Assembly: GCA_036558305.1 (NCBI GenBank)
Contig: DATBFX010000079.1
Location: 1-12,412 of the forward strand
Length of the DNA: 12,412 nucleotides
Source: DATBFX01 sp036558305
GTDB lineage: Bacteria > Chloroflexota > Chloroflexia > Thermomicrobiales > UBA6265
Direction of reading: 5' to 3'
The position numbers were made by a program, and so were the translations under genes. Shown here in pieces: positions 7,321-12,412 of this stretch (positions are counted from its first letter, which is position 1; every line of letters starts with the position of its first letter). The notes below the pieces were generated by a model. That model was given only the letters and a program-made list of their open reading frames with translations, was not told the origin of the DNA and did not search any database.

Positions 7321-7510
7321 GGAGAATCCCCTTGATCAGCCGGTTACCGAACAGGAGACCGACCCCGCCGAACGTCCCGATGGCCGTGGCAACGACCACG
7401 ATCACCGCGAAGAGCTTGAACGTATAGCGCAGACCGATCCAAAGCAATGCCCGGTTGTTCCAGACAACGGTCAGTCCGGTCTTTGTGTCGTCGATCATGG
7501 GCGGCCCCAT
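7321..7510 (-). pseudogene. Amino-acid ABC transporter permease 2, N-terminal fragment
   Basis: From ATG 7510 (or the internal ATG 7498, giving MIDDTKTGLTVVWNNRALLW) about 60 residues read like the start of a HisM/GlnP-type permease, including one membrane segment (FKLFAVIVVVATAIGTFGGV) and GNRLIKGIL. The frame then runs into the ATPase remnant out of frame, so the remaining membrane segments and the EAA cytoplasmic loop are lost. The start lies 15 bp after the permease 1 stop, as expected in an intact operon. A single large deletion between permease 2 and the ATPase explains the junction. Confidence 0.8.
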
Positions 7511-7524
7511 TCGCGTTCACCGGT

Positions 7525-8258
7525 TCACACCGACCACCGGATACGGCTCTCCAAGAACCGCAGGACAAACGCCAGAACAAAGGCCGTGACAAGATACAGG
7601 GCTCCCGCGGCAAGCCAGGACTCGATCGGACGAAAGAAGTCGGTGTTGATCTTGTTTGCCGCGAAACTCAACTCCCGCACGCCGATGAAAAACGCGATAC
7701 CCGTGTCCTTGAACAGGGAGATGAAGGTGTTGCTCAACGACGGCAAGACGGTTCGGAACATGATCGGCGCCGTCACGTACCGTGCCAGAGCAAACCGGCG
7801 CAACCCGGGCGAGCGCCCAGCATCGAGGTATCGCCTGCCGACCGACAGGATCCCGGCTCCGAAGATCTCGGTGAGGTAGGCCCCCGCGTAGATCGCCAGC
7901 GCGACCGTGAACGTGCGAAACGGCGTCGGCAACAACTCCAGTGCGCATCCGACCGCCGCGGAAACGCCTGCGGCAAACCGAAGTGGAAGAGAAAGACGAG
8001 GAGCAAGAGCGGGACGATGCGGATCAGCTCGACGCAGGCAGTGACGAACGCACCCAAGATCGGATTTCCCGACGCGCGCAGGAACGCGCAGATCAGTCCG
8101 ATCACGCTGCCGACGAGCAGCCCGATCGCCGCCATCTTCAGCGCGAGCAGCAATCCGTCGACGTAGAGATTCTTGTTGTTCAGGACGTACTGCAACCGCA
8201 ACTGGTAGGGAAGCCGAAGGCTCAACAAGTCCGGCCACAAGAGCGGAACGACCCTCAA
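7525..8258 (-). pseudogene. Amino-acid ABC transporter permease 1, frameshifted
   Basis: Two frames together encode a HisM/GltJ-type permease. The first half has LRLQYVLNNKNLYVDGLLLA, then membrane segments (MAAIGLLVGSVIGLICAF) and VELIRIVPLLLLVFLFHFGL. At about 7955-7970 the homology moves to the other frame: LELLPTPFRTFTVALAIYAG, AYLTEIFGAGILSVGRRYLD (the EAA-loop region), FKDTGIAFFIGVRELS, and the final segment ending RFLESRIRWSV at TGA 7525. The frame of the second half is the same as that of the binding-protein fragment upstream, so two compensating shifts occurred. The upstream end has no start of its own: it joins the Tat signal of the binding protein at about 8259. A single product would be garbled in the middle. 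Confidence 0.85.
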
Positions 8259-8349
8259 CCCCGGCCGCTGCCGCCGCGCCCGAGACCACCGCTCCCCGCC
8301 GAAAGAGCGCACGCCGGTTGGTGAGCGCGCCGAATCGATCCTTGAACAT
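8259..8349 (-). pseudogene. Substrate-binding protein, Tat-signal remnant only
   Basis: ATG 8349 is preceded by a very good ribosome site (AGGAGAGGTG), and the product starts MFKDRFGALTNRRALFRRGA followed by VVSGAAAAAG. This is a twin-arginine signal peptide (RR, then a short Ala-rich core), typical for the periplasmic or lipid-anchored binding protein that opens amino-acid ABC operons. After about 30 residues the mature domain is missing and permease 1 sequence follows in another frame. It is therefore the head of the operon with its body deleted. Confidence 0.75.
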
Positions 8350-8527
8350 CGCGCACCTCTCCTCTCCGCTGTCCGTTCGCCCCGGCGCGCCGGCCGCGCG
8401 GGCACTCGGTCCGCCCGAGTCTCGTTTGAGGATGCCAGTCTTTTGCCCTCTCAGCGTAACCCTGTCAACACCGATACAATGTGCCGCGCCGTGCAACGCG
8501 TCACGTCCAGGAGGAGAAGCAAACGGG
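8350..8527. promoter_or_regulatory. Divergent promoter region of the transporter operon and PLP enzyme
   Basis: The 178-bp gap separates the leftward transporter operon from the rightward PLP-enzyme gene. On the minus strand a perfect TTGACA lies at 8468-8463, though the expected -10 is only the A-rich AAAAGA type. On the plus strand TACAAT at 8475-8480 resembles a -10, without a clear -35 at standard distance. A 6-bp stem (ACTCGG, CCGAGT at 8404-8420) could be an operator or leader hairpin. AGGAGGAG at 8509-8516 is the ribosome site of the PLP gene. Confidence 0.4.
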
Positions 8528-9694
8528 ATGGACATCTACCAACGACTCGGCGTCCGTCCGGTCATCAACGCGGCCTCGACCTACACCATGCTCGGCGGTT
8601 CGATCATGGCTCCGCCCGTCGCCCAGGCGATGGCCGACGCCGCCGGCTGCTTCCTCAACCTCCCCGAACTCCAGGCCGCGGTCGGCCGCCGCCTCGCCGA
8701 ACTGACCCACAACGAGGCCGCCTACGTCTCCAACGGCGCCGCCGCCGGGCTCGCCCTCGCCACCGCCGCCTGCGTCACCGGCGACGACGTCGCCCTCATG
8801 GCCCGCCTCCCCAACGACCTCGCCGGCATGAAAAACGAGATCGTCATCCACCGCGCCCACCGCAACCACTACGACGTCGCCGTCCGCCAGGTCGGCCTCA
8901 CCCTCGTCGAAATCGGCCATCTCGAAACGTTCCCCTGGGAGCTCGACGACGCGATCACCGAGCGCACCGCCGCCGTCGTCTACTTTGCCGGGGAACGTTT
9001 CGAACGCACGCTGACCCTGCCCCTGCCCTACGTCGTCGAGCGCGCCCACGCCCGCGGCGTCCCGGTCATCGTCGACGCCGCCGCTCAGGTCCCGCCCGTC
9101 GCCAACCTCTGGCGCTTCACCACCGAACTCGGCGCCGACGTCGCCGTCTTCAGCGGCGGCAAGGGTCTCGGCGGTCCGCAAAACAGCGGTCTCGTCGTCG
9201 GTCGCGAGCCGATCATCCGCGCCGTCCAACTGAACGGCCCGCCCGTCCAGCGCATCGGCCGCGCCATGAAGGTCTCAAAGGAGGCGATGATCGGTCTCCT
9301 CGTCGCCGTCGAGCACTACCTCGCCCGCGACCACGAGGCCGACGCGACGCGGTGGACCGCCATCGTCGATGCCTGGCTGACCGCCTGGCAGCCGCTGACA
9401 CCCCACGGCGTCGTCACCTCGCGGTTGGCCATCGGCGAAGCCGGCGATCCGATCCCCCGCATCATCCTGCGGTTCACCCCGGAAGCGACGATCGATCGCG
9501 ATGGCTTCGTCGCCGCCCTCCGCGCCGGCGATCCGGCGATCGAGGTCGTCCTCCACGACCGAACCAGCATCGCCGTCAACCCGCAACTCCTTCAGGACGG
9601 CGAAGCCGATGTGGTCGCGTCGCGCGTCTCGGACCTCCTCGCCGGTCTTGCCGGCCGTGTTCCCGCCGGCGTGGGTACCGCCCGCACAACGTGA
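8528..9694 (+). CDS. SelA-like PLP-dependent enzyme (D-glucosaminate-6-phosphate ammonia-lyase/SelA-related family)
   Basis: The 388-residue product is a fold-type I PLP enzyme of the SelA/DgaE-like group. It starts MDIYQRLGVRPVINAASTYT, typical for this group. A Gly/Ala-rich phosphate-binding turn lies at about 69-74 (NGAAAG), Asp183 in VIVDAAAQVPP should bind the PLP ring nitrogen, and Lys212 in FSGGKGLGGPQNSG is the likely Schiff-base lysine. GRAMKVSKEAMIGLL at 244-258 is also typical of the group. True SelA is longer and linked to selC, selB and selenoproteins, none of which are visible here, so selenocysteine synthesis is unlikely. Related enzymes remove ammonia from amino sugars or act on amino acids. 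The divergent decayed amino-acid transporter suggests it once worked on the imported substrate (inference). ATG 8528 has AGGAGGAG 11 bases upstream. The gene appears intact and monocistronic. Confidence 0.85.
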   Translation: MDIYQRLGVRPVINAASTYTMLGGSIMAPPVAQAMADAAGCFLNLPELQAAVGRRLAELTHNEAAYVSNGAAAGLALATAACVTGDDVALMARLPNDLAGMKNEIVIHRAHRNHYDVAVRQVGLTLVEIGHLETFPWELDDAITERTAAVVYFAGERFERTLTLPLPYVVERAHARGVPVIVDAAAQVPPVANLWRFTTELGADVAVFSGGKGLGGPQNSGLVVGREPIIRAVQLNGPPVQRIGRAMKVSKEAMIGLLVAVEHYLARDHEADATRWTAIVDAWLTAWQPLTPHGVVTSRLAIGEAGDPIPRIILRFTPEATIDRDGFVAALRAGDPAIEVVLHDRTSIAVNPQLLQDGEADVVASRVSDLLAGLAGRVPAGVGTARTT

Positions 9695-9724
9695 CAATAT
9701 GTCAATCCGCAAAATGCCTTGACA
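9692..9724 (+). promoter_or_regulatory. Palindrome and TTGACA element upstream of the secreted-protein gene
   Basis: A short palindrome, TGACA-ATA-TGTCA, at 9692-9704 overlaps the stop codon of the PLP enzyme, and a perfect TTGACA follows at 9719-9724. They could be an operator and a -35 for the gene at 9811. No good -10 is seen at 16-18 bp distance, so this remains a weak call. Confidence 0.3.
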
Positions 9725-9810
9725 ACGGCCATTCGGGGGAGGATGGTAGGACGTGAACGCCTGCCCCGCGCACATGCGCAGCCCGAAGGGCGTGGAGCGG
9801 AGGAAGAGAC

Positions 9811-10362
9811 ATGCGTTTACGAACGATCGCGGCGGTCGCCGGTCTGCTCCTTCTCGGCAGCCTGGTCGGCCTCGCCGGCGCACCGAACGACGCGCGCGCC
9901 CGCCTGCAGGACGCCTCCCCTGCCGCCGAGAGCAGCGGCACACCAGAGGCGAACCAGGCAACCCAGATCGTCACCCTCGTCGCCTGGTACCAGCAAGATC
10001 CGTCGGGCGATTTCCTGACGATCGGTCCCCTGACGACCAACCCGGCCCTGGTCGCCCGCCCCGGCGGCGACGGCGACACCGGTCGCGCCAACTTCAACGA
10101 TCCCGACAACAACGACCTGCCCCGGATCACCATCGGCGACTCGACCTTCGATGCCTACCCCGTGAACCCGGACGATCCCGACACCGTCTTCCGCTGGATC
10201 TACTTCAACGACGAACAGGGCAGCCGTCCTGCCACCCTCGTCATGCAGATCGAGTGCACCGCCAGTCCCGCCTACAAGGGCTATACCGGCACGGCAACCT
10301 TCGTCTCCCGCGCCTCCGAAGCCGGCGGCGTCCTGATCATCGTCCTCAATCCACCGTCGTAG
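9811..10362 (+). CDS. Secreted protein of unknown function
   Basis: The 183-residue product begins with a classical Sec signal peptide: MRLR, a hydrophobic core (IAAVAGLLLLGSLVGLAGA) and a probable cleavage after ARA at residue 30. A low-complexity linker (about 31-52, rich in Ala, Ser, Glu) leads to a compact domain at about 52-183 rich in Asp, Asn, Thr and aromatic residues (PLTTNPALVARPGG, FNDPDNNDLPRITIGDSTFD, VFRWIYFNDEQGSRP). Only one cysteine is present (Cys149), so there is no internal disulfide and no lipobox. The alternating pattern and the Asp/Asn-rich loops suggest a small beta domain. GGAGGAAGAG lies just before ATG 9811. I do not recognise the family. Two hairpins follow within 100 bp, consistent with a single-gene transcript. 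Confidence 0.8.
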   Translation: MRLRTIAAVAGLLLLGSLVGLAGAPNDARARLQDASPAAESSGTPEANQATQIVTLVAWYQQDPSGDFLTIGPLTTNPALVARPGGDGDTGRANFNDPDNNDLPRITIGDSTFDAYPVNPDDPDTVFRWIYFNDEQGSRPATLVMQIECTASPAYKGYTGTATFVSRASEAGGVLIIVLNPPS

Positions 10363-10370
10363 GAGAACTG

Positions 10371-10404
10371 GGGACGGTCCAGGCGTCTGAGCCTGGACCG
10401 TCCC
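10371..10404 (+). terminator. Perfect 14-bp hairpin after the secreted-protein gene
   Basis: GGGACGGTCCAGGC and its exact complement surround a 6-base loop (GTCTGA), starting 8 bp after the stop codon at 10362. There is no T-run, but the length and position between convergent genes fit a terminator or bidirectional barrier. Its perfection and symmetry also resemble REP-type elements. Confidence 0.7.
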
Positions 10405-10421
10405 AGCGCCATCGGACATAC

Positions 10422-10461
10422 CGTCGCAGCCCCAGGATCACCACATCTTGGGGCTGCGATG
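10422..10461. terminator. Second strong hairpin, probably terminating the leftward toxin operon
   Basis: The core CGCAGCCCCA (10425-10434) pairs perfectly with TGGGGCTGCG (10449-10458). The stem can extend inward by four pairs, one of them a G-T pair, to a CACCAC loop, and outward to 10422 and 10461. It lies 72 bp past the stop of the PIN toxin gene and 60 bp past the secreted-protein gene, so it can serve either direction. Confidence 0.6.
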
Positions 10462-10532
10462 ACTTTTGCGTGTCCCGCGTGGACCGGATCAGCACCCTCG
10501 GGCAAGACTCAGACGGCTCCCGTGAGCTTGGA

Positions 10533-10988
10533 CTACGATGCCGGGATGCGGTCCCAGTTGTCGGCTTCGACGAATAAGCCGATGTGCCCCACGTTATCTG
10601 TCGCGACGACCACGTCCCAACCGAACCGTTCGAGAGATCGTGCGTGTGCCGCGATGATCACGTCTCCATCGAGCGCCTTCGGATCCGCAGTCGCCCGCCC
10701 TTGCTGTCGCGCCACCGCCCACAATTCCGCGGCGTCGAGCATGATCGCGGTTGTGATCGGTTGGTAGTCGACCGTCGCTTTGAGTTGATCCAGCCTGCGA
10801 AGCCCGGCGAATCGCTTGGCACGGATCAACTCACGTGGTACCTCATAGTCGGAGATTTCCGGGAGCACAACCCAGACGAAACGCGCGATGGATTCCAGCC
10901 ACGCCTGGCAAGCAGTGGCATCGGCAGAGTCGCCTGGACTGGTTACCAATCCGAGCGGCCCCGAATCGAGTAGGACGACGCGCGTCAC
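10533..10988 (-). CDS. PIN-domain toxin 1 (VapC-type)
   Basis: The 151-residue product is a PIN-fold ribonuclease of the VapC-type toxin class. Acidic residues expected at the metal site are present: Asp8 in VVLLDSGPLGLVT, Glu44 in VLPEISDYEVPREL, Asp107/Asp109 in KALDGDVIIAAHA, and Asp131 in VVVATDNVGHIGLF. Such toxins cut tRNA or other RNA until bound by their antitoxin. The start is GTG 10988, which overlaps the antitoxin stop as GTGA, the standard antitoxin-first order. It is clearly related to the second toxin in this window (about half identical by eye), including the shared LLDxGPLGLVT, AGLRRL and RxTADPxALD motifs. Base composition looks less GC-rich than in the fatty-acid genes, which hints at transfer. 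Confidence 0.9.
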   Translation of the reverse strand: MTRVVLLDSGPLGLVTSPGDSADATACQAWLESIARFVWVVLPEISDYEVPRELIRAKRFAGLRRLDQLKATVDYQPITTAIMLDAAELWAVARQQGRATADPKALDGDVIIAAHARSLERFGWDVVVATDNVGHIGLFVEADNWDRIPAS

Positions 10989-11197
10989 CGGAATCGCGGC
11001 CGATCGGACAACGGTTCCTCGTTCAGGGTCTTCTTGAGGATCGCGAGGGTCTCGTTCTGCTCAGCGATTTCGTCGGCTCCGACTTCGCGCCACGATCGAA
11101 AGAGCGCAGCGAGCGCCTCGCTCTGCTGATTGAGTCGCTCTTGATCGACATCGACTTCCGGCACCGGAACCGCCCTTGTCGCAAGGAGGTCGCTCAT
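10985..11197 (-). CDS. Antitoxin 1 of the PIN-toxin pair
   Basis: The 70-residue product starts at ATG 11197 (MSDLLATRAVPVPEVDVDQE) with a GGAGAC ribosome site upstream; an in-frame upstream ATG at 11254 overlaps the gene X remnant and is less likely. The C-terminal half, ALAALFRSWREVGADEIAEQ then NETLAILKKTLNEEPLSDRP, matches the pattern of the second antitoxin (ALLDSWLEGDEEDEREQHET, LEALKRAIDEDRP). This is a charged helix followed by a short tail, as in antitoxins that wrap around PIN toxins. No clear DNA-binding domain is visible in the short N-terminus, so how it represses the operon is open. GTGA overlap with the toxin gene implies translational coupling. Confidence 0.82.
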   Translation of the reverse strand: MSDLLATRAVPVPEVDVDQERLNQQSEALAALFRSWREVGADEIAEQNETLAILKKTLNEEPLSDRPRFR

Positions 11198-11228
11198 TTT
11201 CGCCGTCTCCACTTCGTGGACTGTCGCA

Positions 11229-11505
11229 TCAGGCTCCGCCCGTGGCACCCACAAGCATACCCGAGCCCATCGGCAGCGGCGACATCGCCGCCCCCGGCCC
11301 GAGCCGCGCCAGCAGGTCCAACCCGATCTTCGCCCGCCGCACCCGCTCCCGCGTCAGCGCCACCGCCGTCGCCTCCAGGTGCGTCCCGCTCGGGTAGATG
11401 TTCGGCGCGTTGCGGAGTCCGAACTTGAGGTAGACCGGGGCGCAGACGCGGACGATCTCGGCGATCTCGTCGAGGCGGATGAAACCGCCGACGTCGTCGC
11501 GGTCA
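11229..11505 (-). pseudogene. Headless 3' remnant of gene X between the two toxin pairs
   Basis: The frame starts without its own start codon at the stop of toxin 2 and encodes SDRDDVGGFIRLDEIAEIVR, then VCAPVYLKFGLRNAPNIYPS, then GTHLEATAVALTRERVRRAK, ending in a tail MSPLPMGSGMLVGATGGA and TGA at 11231-11229. About 91 residues remain. The part from 11271 to 11417 is almost identical to the gene X end at the right edge of the window. The final 13 residues are different from those of the other copy. The stop is 31 bp before antitoxin 1. I do not recognise the parent enzyme with certainty; the beta-strand then helix rhythm would fit the end of a TIM-barrel-like enzyme such as a radical SAM protein (speculative). 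Confidence 0.8.
11271..11417. repeat. Gene X direct repeat, left copy
   Basis: This 147-bp stretch matches 12266-12412 with 2 mismatches (C/T at 11291 versus 12286, and at 11299 versus 12294). The offset is 995 bp. Left of 11271 the similarity stops abruptly, exactly where the two gene X tails differ. Right of 11417 the comparison cannot continue because the window ends, so the repeat may be longer, up to about 11505. Confidence 0.97.
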
Positions 11506-11967
11506 CTCAGCCAAGATCTCGTTCCAGGCAGCGGCCGGAACGAACAACGATAGGTGGCGGAGGTTTGTTGTGGCGACGACGACGTCGCGTCCTTGCAGTC
11601 GTAGCGTGTCGGCCAGCGCCGCAAGGATCATGTCGCAGTCGAGTGCGCTCGGATCGGCGGTGGGTCGTCCTTGTCGTCGCACGGTTGACCAGAACGTCGC
11701 GGCCAGCCGCATCGCCTCGGTGGTGATGGGGAAATAGGTCACACCTTGGAGCGCTGTCAGCGATTCGAGACGACGCAGCCCGGCGAGCTTCCCAACCCGC
11801 AACAGCTCCCGGCGAACCTCATAATCCGTGATCTCTGGTACGCCGACTTCGACGTCTTTGGCGAGGAGTGCACGCAGCCAAAGACGGCACTGCAGCGCGT
11901 CGGAGTCACCGCGAGGATTCGTCACGAGACCCAAGGGGCCGGCATCGAGCAGCACGAGTTTCGTCAC
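11503..11967 (-). CDS. PIN-domain toxin 2 (VapC-type)
   Basis: The 154-residue product is a second PIN-fold ribonuclease toxin. Acidic positions are Asp8 in LVLLDAGPLGLVT, Glu45 in VPEITDYEVRREL, and Asp110/Asp112 in SALDCDMILAALA. The fourth position reads VVVATTNLRHLSLF, with Thr where toxin 1 has Asp; this TTN variant is common in PIN toxins of this group. Start GTG 11967 overlaps the antitoxin stop as GTGA. The order and overlap are the same as in pair 1. Its stop codon (11505-11503) coincides with the beginning of the gene X remnant, so the toxin end marks a recombination junction. Confidence 0.9.
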   Translation of the reverse strand: MTKLVLLDAGPLGLVTNPRGDSDALQCRLWLRALLAKDVEVGVPEITDYEVRRELLRVGKLAGLRRLESLTALQGVTYFPITTEAMRLAATFWSTVRRQGRPTADPSALDCDMILAALADTLRLQGRDVVVATTNLRHLSLFVPAAAWNEILAE

Positions 11968-12191
11968 GAGAAGAGCTTCAGGCCAAGCGGTCGATCTTCA
12001 TCGATCGCTCGCTTGAGCGCTTCCAATGTTTCATGTTGTTCCCGCTCATCCTCCTCGTCGCCCTCGAGCCACGAGTCAAGAAGCGCGATGACTTCCCGAT
12101 TGAGCGCAATCCGCTGCTGTCGCGACCGTTGGTCGTCGACCTGGCCATGGTCGGTGCGCGGTGCGTCCAACACGTCCTTCGTCACAGACAT
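11964..12191 (-). CDS. Antitoxin 2 of the PIN-toxin pair
   Basis: The 75-residue product starts at ATG 12191 with a strong AGGAGG ribosome site. The N-terminal 30 residues are variable, and the C-terminal half carries IALNREVIALLDSWLEGDEE then EREQHETLEALKRAIDEDRP, the acidic helix pattern also seen in antitoxins beside PIN toxins of cyanobacteria and Chloroflexota. It follows the gene X stop by 35 bp, nearly the same spacing as in pair 1 (31 bp), so gene X, antitoxin and toxin may form one transcript. Confidence 0.85.
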   Translation of the reverse strand: MSVTKDVLDAPRTDHGQVDDQRSRQQRIALNREVIALLDSWLEGDEEDEREQHETLEALKRAIDEDRPLGLKLFS

Positions 12192-12226
12192 CCCGATCCT
12201 CCTGGTTCGCCCCGACGGCGCGACGA

Positions 12227-12412
12227 TCAGACGCCAGACGCGGAGGCGAGCAGAGCGCTTTCGCTCGGCAGCGGCGACATCGCCGTCCCCGGCTCGAGCC
12301 GCGCCAGCAGGTCCAACCCGATCTTCGCCCGCCGCACCCGCTCCCGCGTCAGCGCCACCGCCGTCGCCTCCAGGTGCGTCCCGCTCGGGTAGATGTTCGG
12401 CGCGTTGCGGAG
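12227..12412 (-). CDS. Gene X, C-terminal end (runs off the right edge)
   Basis: The frame is open from the window edge to TGA at 12229-12227 and gives 61 residues: LRNAPNIYPSGTHLEATAVA, then LTRERVRRAKIGLDLLARLE, then PGTAMSPLPSESALLASASG and a final V. It is the same protein as the remnant at 11229-11505 up to SPLP, after which the tails differ. This copy is presumably the complete gene because it continues beyond the window, but that cannot be seen here. No motif allows a firm assignment; it reads like the end of a metabolic enzyme. Confidence 0.75.
   Translation of the reverse strand, partial: LRNAPNIYPSGTHLEATAVALTRERVRRAKIGLDLLARLEPGTAMSPLPSESALLASASGV
12266..12412. repeat. Gene X direct repeat, right copy (cut by window edge)
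   Basis: This is the second copy of the 147-bp repeat (2 mismatches to 11271-11417). The two substitutions change GPGAA to EPGTA in the encoded protein. The repeat reaches the last base of the window, so its real end is unknown. Confidence 0.97.

Noticed and set aside
7142..7879. A 245-codon plus-strand frame over the broken transporter
   Set aside because: The minus strand carries recognisable ATPase and permease motifs in the right order, whereas this frame has none.
8528..9694. True selenocysteine synthase SelA
   Set aside because: The product is shorter than SelA, and no selB, selC or selenoprotein gene is visible; a SelA-like PLP enzyme is the safer call.
10533..12412. Simple recent tandem duplication of a whole toxin operon
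   Set aside because: The repeats are nearly identical but the toxins and antitoxins are strongly diverged, so one single recent duplication cannot explain both.
11264..12412. Direct repeat considered as an insertion-sequence end or transposon border
   Set aside because: The repeat is coding sequence of gene X in frame, has no terminal inverted repeats, and no transposase or integrase is found between the copies.

Overview
The window is a GC-rich bacterial chromosome segment. Several traits suggest a Chloroflexota lineage, possibly near Thermomicrobia/Sphaerobacter. These are the strong G/C third-position bias, GTG starts with GTGA overlaps, a membrane Ser/Thr kinase with a Thr-Pro-Arg-rich extracellular stalk, and a Chloroflexota-style Tat-signal ABC transporter operon. 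That placement is an inference from sequence style, not from a marker gene.

Left part (1-2073, all minus strand): a compact operon with overlapping genes. In transcription order it holds a small sigma-70-like factor, a 122-residue helical protein, an ImmA/IrrE-type zinc peptidase with HEVAH, and the start of an unidentified protein that leaves the window at base 1. The layout suggests a regulatory or stress module. Next comes a fatty-acid block (2221-6751). fabF (minus) and fabD (minus) flank a large transmembrane PknB-type kinase gene on the plus strand. The kinase is divergent from fabF and convergent with fabD. An 8-bp tandem repeat lies 2 bp past the fabD stop codon.

Middle (6752-9694): a polar amino-acid ABC transporter operon on the minus strand has decayed. 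The binding protein is reduced to its Tat signal and joined to permease 1. Permease 1 has a frameshift. Permease 2 is reduced to its N-terminus and joined to the C-terminal half of the ATPase, which has two more frameshifts. Divergent from it is an intact SelA-like PLP enzyme (8528-9694). A secreted 183-residue protein of unknown function follows (9811-10362), with two strong hairpins after it.

Right part (10533-12412, minus strand): two related but clearly diverged antitoxin/PIN-toxin (VapC-type) pairs stand in tandem. Each pair follows a copy of the 3' end of the same unidentified gene, here called gene X. The two gene X copies share a direct repeat of at least 147 bp with only 2 mismatches and a 995-bp period, whereas the toxins they carry are only about half identical by eye. 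The copy between the pairs is a headless remnant that begins at the stop codon of the upstream toxin. Each pair is also preceded by its own different gene X tail of about 13 codons. This looks like accretion of alternative toxin-antitoxin cassettes behind a shared recombination surface, and it is the most unusual structure in the window.

No rRNA, tRNA, CRISPR array, transposase or integrase was seen.
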